Below, one piece after another: positions 6,859-15,028 of a stretch of 23,676 nt of DNA. The notes below the pieces were generated by a model. The model saw only the letters and a list, made by a program, of their open reading frames with translations. It did no database searches and had not been told where the DNA came from. Source of the DNA: Candidatus Magasanikiibacteriota bacterium (GTDB taxonomy: Bacteria > Patescibacteriota > Patescibacteriia > Magasanikbacterales > UBA922); contig JACRPD010000044.1 of the NCBI GenBank assembly GCA_016214105.1, positions 1 to 23,676 of the forward strand, in the 5' to 3' direction. The position numbers were made by a program, and so were the translations under genes. Every line of letters begins with the position of its first letter. The stretch's first letter is position 1.

Positions 6859-9525
6859 ATGGCAACCTTAACCAAAAAACAAAAAGAGATACTCGATTTC
6901 ATAAAAAACTACATTGATAAGCATGGCATCTCCCCATCTTTGGAGGAGATTTGCTCTCGATTTGACAAAGCAATCGGAACTGTTCATGAGCATGTTGAGG
7001 AATTGGTAAAAAAAGGATTTCTTAACAAAACCAGCAACATACGCGGAATCGAAATTGTCCGAAATAACGAAACAATATCGATACCGCTAAAAGGTTTCAT
7101 CACGGCCGGGTCGCCGATCGAAGTCATTGAGGAATACGAGACCATTACCGTGCCAAAAAATTTACTCGCCAAATCCGGAGATCATTTTGCATTACGAGTG
7201 AAAGGCAACAGTATGATACAGGAGGGAATTTTTGACGGAGACAATATAATTATCAGAAAACAGAATACCGCAGATAATGGCGAAACAGTAGTCGCTTTGA
7301 TAAATAGAAACGAAGCGACTTTAAAAAAAATTTACAAAGTGGCAGGTGGTTTTAAACTTCAACCGGCCAACCCCGCTATCTCCGCGTTCGTTGTAAAACA
7401 AGTTATTGTCCAAGGCAAAGTAATTTCTGTAATGCGAAGCTATGAAACAAGGCGGCTATTAAGCGATCCGCTGACACTTCTAACTTTCAACGAGGATCTA
7501 AAAGAGATAATCGCCAAGACACAAGTGGAAATCCAAAATAAATTTGAACCTAATAGTGAATTTGAAACTTGGCAAAAAACTGAAGAAAAACCAGATCATA
7601 GTAAGTTTTGTCTTGAAACCACTTATACTTTTTTAAATGAATTACTTCTGCTTTGGGTGTGCAAAGATAAGGCATTAATAAAATTTGACACGATTGAAAA
7701 TAAACAAGATTTAATCGCACTTAAAAATAATGCACAGGAAATATACTCGCATATTTTTATAAATAATATTTTCGACTGGTACAACCCAAATGATGTTTTA
7801 CTATTGGAAATTACCAATACTTTTAACAAATACGATTTTTCTCAAATTGACAGGGATGTGCTTGGGAAAATGTATGAGCAATTCATAACACGGGAAGAAA
7901 GAAAAAAATTAGGACAATTTTACACACCCGAACCAATAATAGATTATATTTTAGATCAAACCGGATATGTAGAACACATTGAGAATAAGAGAATAATTGA
8001 CATATCGTGCGGATCTGGTGGTTTTACTACACGAGCGGCCAATCGCTTGATAAATAAATTAAAAAATGAAAAAGACAAAGAGGGAATAATAAAGAAAGTA
8101 ATTGATAATATTTATGGTTTAGACATAAATCCATTTGCTTGCTATTTAGCAGAAACTAATATCCTATTGCAATTACTCGACTTAATTATTGAGGTCAAAC
8201 AAAATAATCCTAAATTTAAAGTGTCTAAAATTAATATATTTCAAACAAATACAATCGAAACAACCTCATTATTGAGTAACGACGAACAAAATATCAAAGA
8301 TATTAAAAATAAATCTGGTAAACTTATTGAGGGATTTGATTTCGTTGTTGGAAACCCCCCTTATTTAGAAGCAAAAAAGATGGATAAAAAAACAAAAGAA
8401 TTGTGCGCTGAAACATGCCCCAGTATGGCGTCGGGCGCGTTTGATTTATTTGTGTGCTTTGTTGATAAGGGACTGCGTTTATTAAAGGATGGCGGGAAAT
8501 TGGGGTATATCTTTCCAAATAAATTTTTGATAGCAAATTACGCAAAAAAAATGCGCGAAGAATTATTATATAAATATACGATTAAAGAAATAATTGATGT
8601 ATCTGAATGCGAAGTGTTTGAAAATGTATCTGTCTACCCTGTTATTTTTATTGCCGAAAATAAAAAACCACAAAACAACATCATTAAAACCGCAGAAAAA
8701 ATCAATAGTATAAATGAATTAGAAAGTGAAAACTTTATCACAAACGAAATTAAGCAGGATGTATACAAACGAGATGATTTTGTGTTTTTCATTCTACCAA
8801 GCGAGAAAAAACGAAATGCTTTGCTAATGAAACTGCTTGATAATCAATACAAAACTATTGACAACTATCTTACTATAAAATGGACGATTTCATTTCACGC
8901 ATCCGGCCTACGAGAAAAATTTTTATTCCCCGAAAAACCACAATCAGATTTTGCAAAAAAACTAATTGGTGGAAAATCTTTTGCCGGCAATGATGATATA
9001 AACAGATATGATTTGAAATGGGGCGGTTGGTGGATTAACTACAACGAAGAACTGGCTCACAAACACAAAAATCAACTTCCGCCAAGAAGTCTATTTGAGC
9101 AGAAAAAATTAATTATCTGTCAAAATTCATTGCGACTACGCGCCACTTATGATGATAAGAGTTATTATTGTAAGGATACATTTTTTGTCGCTTATTTAAA
9201 TGACGAACTAAAAAAAGATTATAATATTAAATTTTTCCTTGCGCTTTTAAATTCAAAATTATTACATTACTATTACGCAAATATATACAAAGGGACTCAC
9301 ATCGCCGGTGGTTACCTCCACTATTTGATCGGGTATCTTTACAGCATGCCAATTGCTACGCCAACAAAAAAACAACAATCGAAAATTGTCGCTTTGACGG
9401 AAGAACTACTTTCTACAAAAGAGAAAAAGGAATATATATTGCTTGATGCGAAAATTGATGAAGCAATATACAAACTTTACAACTTAAATAAAGAAGAAAT
9501 CAAAATAGTTAACTCATTTATTTAA
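6859..9525 (+). CDS. LexA repressor fused to adenine-specific DNA methyltransferase
   Basis: An 888-aa fusion. Residues 1-67 are a LexA winged helix (LTKKQKEILDFI, ISPSLEEICSRF). Residues about 75-193 are the S24 self-cleavage domain, with TAG cleavage site Ala83-Gly84, nucleophile Ser118 in GNSM and Lys156 in ATLKK, close to E. coli numbering (84-85, 119, 156). A complete N6-adenine methyltransferase follows with no obvious linker: motif X GQFYTPEPII (352-361), motif I DISCGSGGF (381-389), catalytic motif IV GNPPY (498-502), then a long TaqI/Eco57I-like target-recognition region to about 860. All catalytic residues of both parts look intact. The gene converges on, and overlaps by 12 bp, an interrupted nuclease gene. 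The promoter has direct repeats. Damage-induced self-cleavage relieving repression or freeing the enzyme is inferred. I know of no described LexA-methyltransferase. Confidence 0.9.
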   Translation: MATLTKKQKEILDFIKNYIDKHGISPSLEEICSRFDKAIGTVHEHVEELVKKGFLNKTSNIRGIEIVRNNETISIPLKGFITAGSPIEVIEEYETITVPKNLLAKSGDHFALRVKGNSMIQEGIFDGDNIIIRKQNTADNGETVVALINRNEATLKKIYKVAGGFKLQPANPAISAFVVKQVIVQGKVISVMRSYETRRLLSDPLTLLTFNEDLKEIIAKTQVEIQNKFEPNSEFETWQKTEEKPDHSKFCLETTYTFLNELLLLWVCKDKALIKFDTIENKQDLIALKNNAQEIYSHIFINNIFDWYNPNDVLLLEITNTFNKYDFSQIDRDVLGKMYEQFITREERKKLGQFYTPEPIIDYILDQTGYVEHIENKRIIDISCGSGGFTTRAANRLINKLKNEKDKEGIIKKVIDNIYGLDINPFACYLAETNILLQLLDLIIEVKQNNPKFKVSKINIFQTNTIETTSLLSNDEQNIKDIKNKSGKLIEGFDFVVGNPPYLEAKKMDKKTKELCAETCPSMASGAFDLFVCFVDKGLRLLKDGGKLGYIFPNKFLIANYAKKMREELLYKYTIKEIIDVSECEVFENVSVYPVIFIAENKKPQNNIIKTAEKINSINELESENFITNEIKQDVYKRDDFVFFILPSEKKRNALLMKLLDNQYKTIDNYLTIKWTISFHASGLREKFLFPEKPQSDFAKKLIGGKSFAGNDDINRYDLKWGGWWINYNEELAHKHKNQLPPRSLFEQKKLIICQNSLRLRATYDDKSYYCKDTFFVAYLNDELKKDYNIKFFLALLNSKLLHYYYANIYKGTHIAGGYLHYLIGYLYSMPIATPTKKQQSKIVALTEELLSTKEKKEYILLDAKIDEAIYKLYNLNKEEIKIVNSFI

Positions 9526-10224
9526 ACTCTCCAAAAAATTTTGGATGTAATCCTTGAATGATATAATATTCGCCGCCACAGGCATATTCTCCTTATCCTT
9601 TCGCTTCCCATCTCTGATCACAAAAATCGCGTCTATTTTGTGTTTCAAATCTGAATTATTTAATAGATGCGCCCACCCCTCGGTCAACTCTAAAACTTCG
9701 GCAAAAACACAAAATTTAATATCGTCCAACAAATTAATTGACCGGGTAACTTTGTCTTTTATAACTCGAGATTCTCCAACCAATTCTTTCATCCTGATCA
9801 TATCAATATACTCCTTACACTCAATTATCATCAAAGGCTTGTTGTCCGATTTTCTAAAAATTACGCAATCGCCACCAATGGTTAGAATTTAATCTTCACC
9901 CTTCAATTTTATCGCTCTTGCAGATAATCCACTCTTGTTATTTGCGGTTACTTTTTTACAATAAAATCTATCAGAAAGTTTAGATTCTGCAATAATCTGT
10001 TTAATCAAAATTTCAACAAAAAATTCGTCTTTAAAACCTACGAGAGATGAAATTTGTCTCTCTTCCAGTTTGTATTTTTGGGCCCAACTATAAAAATCGT
10101 TATAATTTAAACTACAAAAAATTTCTATTGTTTCTTTGCTGTTTTTACCAACAATATTTTTCGCGACATGCTTATCAAAAATATCTTTTGCGCTTAATTT
10201 GATTTTTGTTTTAATTTTTGGCAT
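9514..10224 (-). pseudogene. PD-(D/E)xK restriction endonuclease interrupted by one in-frame stop
   Basis: One reading frame of 237 codons starts at ATG 10224 and is broken only by TAA at 9889-9891. No frameshift is needed: 111 codons precede the stop and the same frame continues for 124 residues to TGA 9514-9516. The second half opens with ILTIGGDCVIFRK and then MIIECKEYID, giving the D...ExK arrangement of PD-(D/E)xK nucleases, with the Asp eight residues past the stop. The active site therefore lies wholly in the part after the stop. Pairing with the convergent methyltransferase suggests the cognate restriction enzyme. The stop may be a real inactivating mutation, a sequencing error, a readthrough site or a split gene. 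I do not recognise the exact family. Confidence 0.7.
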
Positions 10225-10260
10225 ATCACTTAATAAAAATTAACATTCTTTTTACCGCTC

Positions 10261-10348
10261 TGGCGGAAGGTGAGGGATTCGAACCCTCGATCCCTTGCGG
10301 GAAACGCGCTTTCCAAGCGCGCGCCATAGGCCACTAGGCGAACCTTCC
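10261..10348 (-). tRNA. tRNA-Ser (anticodon GGA)
   Basis: Acceptor stem GGAAGGT/ACCTTCC, discriminator G and an encoded CCA (10261-10263). The anticodon loop TTGGAAA gives GGA, reading UCC/UCU. The long variable arm (tttcccgcaaggga) is typical of serine tRNAs, and the T-loop is GGTTCGAATCC. Confidence 0.97.
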
Positions 10349-10367
10349 TCATCTCAATGGTGGGAAT

Positions 10368-10395
10368 ATTATAGCAATCAAAATTAAAAAGTCAA
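10368..10395 (-). promoter_or_regulatory. Promoter of tRNA-Ser
   Basis: TTGACT (10390-10395), 16-bp spacer, TATAAT (10368-10373) on the minus strand. The -10 ends 19 bases before the tRNA 5' end. Confidence 0.8.
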
Positions 10396-10399
10396 TATA

Positions 10400-10419
10400 A
10401 AAACAGCCGACACTGTTTT
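10400..10419 (-). terminator. Terminator after the LOG-family gene
   Basis: aaaacag/ctgtttt stem with a six-base loop and T run, between the LOG stop and the tRNA-Ser promoter. It would end the gatC-gatA-LOG transcript. Confidence 0.65.
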
Positions 10420-10429
10420 AAAAATTTAT

Positions 10430-11785
10430 TTAATACTTCTTTGACTCCTTAATTATCTTCACCATCTCATCCACGCCATCAACGATTTGATAGAGCTCGT
10501 CATCTTCATCGCCGATGGTTTCCACGTCATGCACCATGGTTTTTTTAATCCAAGTATGCAACGGTTCCCAAAATTTATGGTTATAAAGCAAAACCGGAAT
10601 CGGTTCCATTTTTTTGGTTTGGATTAATGTTAAAACTTCAAACAACTGATGCAAAGTGCCAAGGCCGCCCGGGAAAAACACGAATGCTTTTGACGGCGCG
10701 GTGATAATCATCTTGCGCGTGAACGGAAATTGAAAACCGATTGACCGCGTCAAATATGGATTCTTTCTGTCTCTCTGCCCGTATCGCATGTTTACGCCCA
10801 GCGACTGCCCGCCGGCCTCAAACGCGCCTTTGTTGGCCGCTTCCATAGTTCCAGGCCCGCCGCCGGTGACTATGGTATAATTTGCCTTTGCCAATTTTTT
10901 GCCTAACTCATAGGCCGCGGCGTAATAATGGCTGTCAGCGGCCGTGCTTTTTGTGCCTAACACGGTCACATCATCAACCAAGCCGGTAAGAAAATCAAAA
11001 CCTTCCACCAATTCAGCCATAATCCGAAAAATTTTCCAATCAAGCTTGCCCTGACAATCAAAATTTCCCGGCGATAATTCACAAATATTTTCTTTATCTT
11101 TCGTGTCTTTAATAAATTTATACGCTTCTTCAGCGGTGTCAACCAAGTGCCAGGAGTTAATATCATGAACCGGCACTGAACCGACGCCAGCGGATTTTTC
11201 CCGCAAAAAATCCAATAATGGCTGCCAATATTTTTTGCCGACTAAAATAATCGGCGCGCGCTCCATTTTATTCAATTCCATCAAATCAACCACTTCAAAA
11301 AATTCATCCATTGTCCCAAAACCACCTGGGAAATAAACAAAGGCATTGGCCGGCGAAGTCAGCATCACCTTGCGGGTGAAAAAATAATAAAACGCGGCCG
11401 AACGTTTGACATAAGGATTAATCCGCTGTTCAAACGGAAGTTGAATATTTAAGCCGATTGATTCGCCGCTGGCCTCAAACGCGCCTTGATTCGCCGCTTC
11501 CATAATACCCGGACCGCCGCCGGTAATCGTGGTAAAGCCGTTCTTGCCCAATAAACCGCCCAATTCGCGAGCGATTTTAGAATATTCGTGATTTTCATCA
11601 AACCGCGCTGAACCGAGAACTGTCACCTCGCGTTCCAATTTTGATAAAAATTGATAACCTTCAACGAATTCGGACATAATGCGAAAAATCCGCCACGTGT
11701 CGCGGTAGTCTCCCATCGTATTAATCTGATATGCGTAATCGTTTTTAGCCTGTTCAACTGATTTTTTTATTTCTTCAGCGCGCAT
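10430..11785 (-). CDS. Tandem-domain LOG/TIGR00730 family protein
   Basis: A 451-aa protein with two full copies of the LOG ('lysine decarboxylase-like') Rossmann domain, in most bacteria a single domain of about 180-240 aa. Family members hydrolyse nucleoside 5'-monophosphates, releasing the base (cytokinin-type phosphoribohydrolase) or acting in nucleotide salvage. Numbered from the TTG at 11794, domain 1 has GGGPGIMEAAN (92-102), Arg141 and PGGFGTMDE (156-164). Domain 2 has GGGPGTMEAAN (311-321), Arg360 and PGGLGTLHQ (375-383), where the conserved catalytic Glu is Gln. The second domain is therefore probably inactive or structural. I use ATG 11785, which overlaps the gatA stop by 11 bases; the TTG would add three residues. 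It shares the gatC-gatA operon. Confidence 0.85.
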   Translation of the reverse strand: MRAEEIKKSVEQAKNDYAYQINTMGDYRDTWRIFRIMSEFVEGYQFLSKLEREVTVLGSARFDENHEYSKIARELGGLLGKNGFTTITGGGPGIMEAANQGAFEASGESIGLNIQLPFEQRINPYVKRSAAFYYFFTRKVMLTSPANAFVYFPGGFGTMDEFFEVVDLMELNKMERAPIILVGKKYWQPLLDFLREKSAGVGSVPVHDINSWHLVDTAEEAYKFIKDTKDKENICELSPGNFDCQGKLDWKIFRIMAELVEGFDFLTGLVDDVTVLGTKSTAADSHYYAAAYELGKKLAKANYTIVTGGGPGTMEAANKGAFEAGGQSLGVNMRYGQRDRKNPYLTRSIGFQFPFTRKMIITAPSKAFVFFPGGLGTLHQLFEVLTLIQTKKMEPIPVLLYNHKFWEPLHTWIKKTMVHDVETIGDEDDELYQIVDGVDEMVKIIKESKKY

Positions 11786-13244
11786 AATTTTCAATTAGTT
11801 TAGCCGTATGAAAAACTAAATTCTCTTTTAATCTGGGTCCGATAATCTGCAAGCCGACCGGCAAACCGGATTTGGTTTTTCCTGCTGGCACAGAGATTGC
11901 CGGCAAACCAGCCACCGCGGCCGGAGCGACAAAAATATCAGCCAAATACATTGCCAAAACATCATTTTTCTTTTCCCCGATTCCAAACGCTGTGAATGGC
12001 GAAGTAGGCGTAATTAAAACATCAACATTCTCAAACGCTTTATTAAAATCCTGAATAATCAAAGTGCGGACTTTTTGCGCTTTGCGGTAATACGCGTCGT
12101 AATAACCGGCAGATAAAGCATAGGTGCCGATCATGATACGACGTTTTACTTCTTCAGGAAAACCTTGCGCGCGGGATTTCGCGTAAACATCATACAAATT
12201 TTTCGCCTCTGCCCTAACACCATATCTAATGCCATCCAATCGCCCTAAATTTGAACTATCCTCGCTCGGCACGATAATATAATAAACCGGAATCGCGTAT
12301 TTTGTCATTGGCAAACTCACCCCAACAATCTCAATCCTTCGGCTCCGCTCAGGACAAGTCTTATAATCTTTCAATCTTTCAATCTTTCGTTCAATCATCT
12401 TTTTCACTTCCCCATCCATCCCATCAACATAAAAATATTCCCTCGGCACCCCAACTCGCAAAGACTTTATGGACTTTAAAGACTTTACAGACTTTTGACT
12501 TGGTACTGTCGTCGCATCCAACTTATCATGTCCTGCCATAATTTCCTCCACAATCGCGCAATCTTCCACTGTTTTCGTTATCGGGCCGACGGTATCCAAC
12601 GATGAGGCCATTGGCATAATGCCGTAACGCGAATTACGACCGTAAGACGGACGCAGACCGACAACGCCGCAAAAACTCGCCGGCTGGCGGATAGAACCGC
12701 CGGTGTCCTCGCCAATGCCAAAAACGCACATATCGTCCGCCACGGCCGCGGCTGTGCCGCCGGACGAACCGCCGGCGACTTTGGTTAAATCACGCGGATT
12801 TTTTACCGGACCATACATTGAGTTTTCATTGCTGGCGCCATGGCCAAACGCGTCGCAATTATTTTTGCCAAGCAGAACCGCGCCTTGCTCGCGGATTTTT
12901 TTAATTACCGTCGCGTCAAACGGCGGAATATAATTGTCCAAAATTTTCGCCGCGCCGGTTGAACGCCTATCCATGGTGTTTATCGCGTCTTTCACGCAAA
13001 ACGGAATACCGAGTAGCATTTTTTGTTTACCCTGAGCTCCGTCGAAGGACTTTTTCTTTTTAATCATCTCGTCCGCTTTATTCGCCTCTTCCAATGCTTC
13101 TTTTTCAAAAACTGAAATAAACGCGTTAATATCTTTATTGCGTTCTTTAATTCTTTTCAAACATGCTCGTGTCAGCTCAACCGAAGAAAACTCTTTCTTT
13201 TTAAGACCTTCATGAGCTTGTTTGATTGTTAATCTGTTCAGCAT
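11775..13244 (-). CDS. gatA: Glutamyl/aspartyl-tRNA amidotransferase subunit A
   Basis: A 489-aa amidase-signature protein, the glutaminase subunit of GatCAB, which converts Glu-tRNA(Gln) or Asp-tRNA(Asn) to the amide. The Ser-cisSer-Lys triad is intact: Lys85 (PFCVKDAIN), Ser160 (AGGSSGGTA) and Ser184 (GEDTGGSIRQPAS), with the same 75- and 24-residue spacing as S. aureus GatA. Three stretches look like repeat DNA kept in frame: SFDGAQGK (66-73), the KSVKSLKSIKSL array (251-262) and TCPERSRRI (297-304). All three lie in loops away from the triad. The start is ATG 13244, five bases after the gatC stop; gatB is not in this window. Confidence 0.96.
   Translation of the reverse strand: MLNRLTIKQAHEGLKKKEFSSVELTRACLKRIKERNKDINAFISVFEKEALEEANKADEMIKKKKSFDGAQGKQKMLLGIPFCVKDAINTMDRRSTGAAKILDNYIPPFDATVIKKIREQGAVLLGKNNCDAFGHGASNENSMYGPVKNPRDLTKVAGGSSGGTAAAVADDMCVFGIGEDTGGSIRQPASFCGVVGLRPSYGRNSRYGIMPMASSLDTVGPITKTVEDCAIVEEIMAGHDKLDATTVPSQKSVKSLKSIKSLRVGVPREYFYVDGMDGEVKKMIERKIERLKDYKTCPERSRRIEIVGVSLPMTKYAIPVYYIIVPSEDSSNLGRLDGIRYGVRAEAKNLYDVYAKSRAQGFPEEVKRRIMIGTYALSAGYYDAYYRKAQKVRTLIIQDFNKAFENVDVLITPTSPFTAFGIGEKKNDVLAMYLADIFVAPAAVAGLPAISVPAGKTKSGLPVGLQIIGPRLKENLVFHTAKLIENYAR
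12336..12359 (-). repeat. In-frame palindromic element in gatA (CPERSRR type)
   Basis: On the minus strand the core is CCTGAGCGGAGCCGAAGG, encoding the charged insert CPERSRR. The pattern CCTGAGC-N-GNCGAAGG is shared with 13031-13050. Confidence 0.7.
12461..12498 (-). repeat. 9-bp-period tandem repeat inside gatA
   Basis: Four gacttta-type units. They are translated as K-S-hydrophobic tripeptides and share a long near-identical run with 1245-1275 upstream of murG. Confidence 0.7.
13030..13050 (+). repeat. Second in-frame palindromic element in gatA
   Basis: ccctgagctccgtcgaagga on the plus strand, opposite in orientation to the 12336 copy. It is translated as SFDGAQG near the GatA N-terminus, between helix 1 and the catalytic Lys. 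Confidence 0.65.
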
Positions 13245-13249
13245 ATTGC

Positions 13250-13552
13250 TTACTCTGCTTCGCTAAACACCGCCCTCACCTTCAACAAATTCCCTATCTT
13301 CTCCGGAAAATTTTCGATTATTTTTTCCTCAATCTCCGACGGACATTCTTCAGCTCTATCACTCCTAACCACATCTTCCAACCCCGTCACTTGGCAAGTC
13401 TCCTCTACTCCATCTGTATTCACTTCATTCAACATCTCCATATAATCCAAAACCGCCGACAATTGTTCGGCGTACATTTTTTTTTCTTTCTCATTCAACT
13501 CCAACCGTGCCAACTTCGCAATTTCCTCAATTTGCTCTACGCTTAACTTCAT
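13250..13552 (-). CDS. gatC: Glutamyl/aspartyl-tRNA amidotransferase subunit C
   Basis: A 100-aa GatC, the small belt subunit that stabilises GatA on GatB. It begins MKLSVEQIEEIAKLARLELN, the usual opening of the family, with the conserved EKEKKMYAEQLSAVLDYMEML helix and the C-terminal half containing RSDRAEECPS. ATG 13552 is chosen; a GTG at 13561 would add three residues. It is the first gene of gatC-gatA-LOG. Confidence 0.95.
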   Translation of the reverse strand: MKLSVEQIEEIAKLARLELNEKEKKMYAEQLSAVLDYMEMLNEVNTDGVEETCQVTGLEDVVRSDRAEECPSEIEEKIIENFPEKIGNLLKVRAVFSEAE

Positions 13553-13596
13553 AAAATTCACTTTATCACCACATCACACCATCACTACATCACAAA

Positions 13597-13660
13597 AACA
13601 ATTTAGCAATTTAATAATTTAACAATTTCGTTAATATTTCGTTAATATTTTTCTAATATT
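13597..13660. repeat. AT-rich simple repeats between gatC and pilT
   Basis: Runs of aacaattta-like units, then two copies of ttcgttaatattt. The unit is the same type as the array inside the FkbM gene. No gene or clear terminator is seen here. Confidence 0.5.
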
Positions 13661-13665
13661 TTCAC

Positions 13666-14700
13666 TCACACTCTCCGCTGCCTCCCCACTCTCCTCTCCG
13701 CCGTGTCTTTGTCAATCAATCCGTCTTTTAATAATTGCTTAATGGAATTTTCCATTGTTACCATGCCGTCTTTCGCGCCGGTCTGCATGGCGCTGGAAAT
13801 CTGCGCGATATTATTTTCTTTGATTAAATTTGCCGTCGCCGGCGTGTTGACTAAAATCTCGCGCGCCGCCACTAATTTTTTATCCACGGTCGGCAATAGT
13901 TGTTGTGAAACAATGCCGCGCAAAACCGCGCCGAGCTGGATCAATACTTGTTTTTGTTTCGCGCCTTCAAACACGTCAACAATACGCTCCACCGCTTCAG
14001 CCGCGCTAGAAGTGTGCAAAGTGGAAAAAACCAAATGACCGGTTTCCGCGGCAGTCAAAACCGTGGCAATGGTTTCCGGATCGCGCATTTCCCCGACTAA
14101 AATAACATTCGGGTCTTGGCGCAAAACATGTTTTAACGCCGCGGCGAATGATTTGGTGTCGGTGCCGACCTCGCGCTGTTCAATCAAACTTTTTTTATCT
14201 TTGAAAACAAATTCAATCGGATCTTCAATTGTAATAATATGCGCCTTCCGGCTTTTGTTGATTTCCTCAATCATACTGGCCAAGGTGGTGGATTTGCCAT
14301 GCCCGGTCGGGCCGACTACCAAAACCAAACCATCCAAAAGCTGGGTGAATTCCAAAAGTTTTGGTTCAAAACGCAGGTCTTTCGGCGTAGGGATTTCTTC
14401 GGGAATCAAACGCGCGGATAAACCGATTTTTCCTTCCTGCTGATGCAAATTAACGCGGAAACGAGCGTCTTCCTGCTCATAACCAAAATCCAATTCCAAC
14501 TCTTCTTGATATTTTTTTTTCTGCTCGCTGTTTAAAATCGCCAAAATCCCCTCTTCCAACTCTTTGGCTGATAATAATTTATCTTCCAAATCTTTCAGTT
14601 CTCCATCGATTCTCACCGTCGGCTTTTCGCCGGCGATTAAATGCAGGTCGGAAGCTTTATTTTTGATTGCGTCTTTAAAGTAGGGTTTGATACCTATCAT
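13666..14700 (-). CDS. pilT: PilT-type twitching motility / pilus retraction ATPase
   Basis: A 344-aa hexameric secretion ATPase that powers type IV pilus retraction at the inner membrane. Motifs: Walker A GPTGHGKST (130-138, His where Ser is usual), Asp box IITIEDPIEF (155-164), Walker B VILVGEMRD (199-207) and His box HLVFSTLHT (222-230). The N-terminal PAS-like domain begins with the usual ASDLHL (residues 16-21). The length fits PilT/PilU rather than PilB. No other pilus gene is in the window. The ATG at 14700 lies next to a repeat element. Confidence 0.93.
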   Translation of the reverse strand: MIGIKPYFKDAIKNKASDLHLIAGEKPTVRIDGELKDLEDKLLSAKELEEGILAILNSEQKKKYQEELELDFGYEQEDARFRVNLHQQEGKIGLSARLIPEEIPTPKDLRFEPKLLEFTQLLDGLVLVVGPTGHGKSTTLASMIEEINKSRKAHIITIEDPIEFVFKDKKSLIEQREVGTDTKSFAAALKHVLRQDPNVILVGEMRDPETIATVLTAAETGHLVFSTLHTSSAAEAVERIVDVFEGAKQKQVLIQLGAVLRGIVSQQLLPTVDKKLVAAREILVNTPATANLIKENNIAQISSAMQTGAKDGMVTMENSIKQLLKDGLIDKDTAERRVGRQRRV

Positions 14701-14726
14701 AGAAAAAAATAAGAAATATCTTAAAA

Positions 14727-14890
14727 GGTCTCCTCCCCTAGTAGGGGGAGAACAAGGAGGGGTCTCAACGAATGAAAATACCGCAACATTTATTTATGCA
14801 AATTGGTCGCTCTTTCACTCGCTGAGACCCCCACCTGTCCTCCCCGTTCGGCTGAGCGCTCACGACGAAGCCCTACGAGGGGGAGGAAAT
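14727..14890. repeat. Two-hairpin palindromic element with nested 44-bp repeat (copy C)
   Basis: The left arm holds a short hairpin (cctcccct/agggggag) followed by a ggggtctcaacga strand, which pairs with tcgctgagacccc about 75 bases on. The right hairpin contains the 44-bp module at 14839-14882, identical to copies A and B. The layout is the same as copy A: simple left hairpin, right hairpin with its loop replaced by the module. Confidence 0.8.
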
Positions 14891-14944
14891 TATGTCACTA
14901 TTTTAGCACAATGCACTCTTTTTAGCAAAATTTTTTGATTATAA

Positions 14945-14965
14945 AACCAACCTTTCCGGTTGGTT
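14945..14965 (-). terminator. Hairpin terminator after the winged-helix orphan
   Basis: aaccaacc/ggttggtt, 8-bp stem with a 5-base loop. On the minus strand TTTTAT follows. It is about 115 bases past the orphan stop. Confidence 0.6.
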
Positions 14966-15028
14966 CTAATTATATAACCCATTTCCTCTGATACATATCT
15001 ATATATCAAAGGAGATGGGTGGCAGAAA

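Noticed and set aside
9889..9891. Stop-codon reassignment as an explanation of the split nuclease
   Set aside because: The codon is TAA, and TGA also ends several intact genes here (ftsW, gatA, the M50-like gene), so the standard code holds.
9554..9892. Plus-strand 112-aa ORF over the nuclease gene
   Set aside because: It mirrors the nuclease frame, has no recognisable domain and no start signal.
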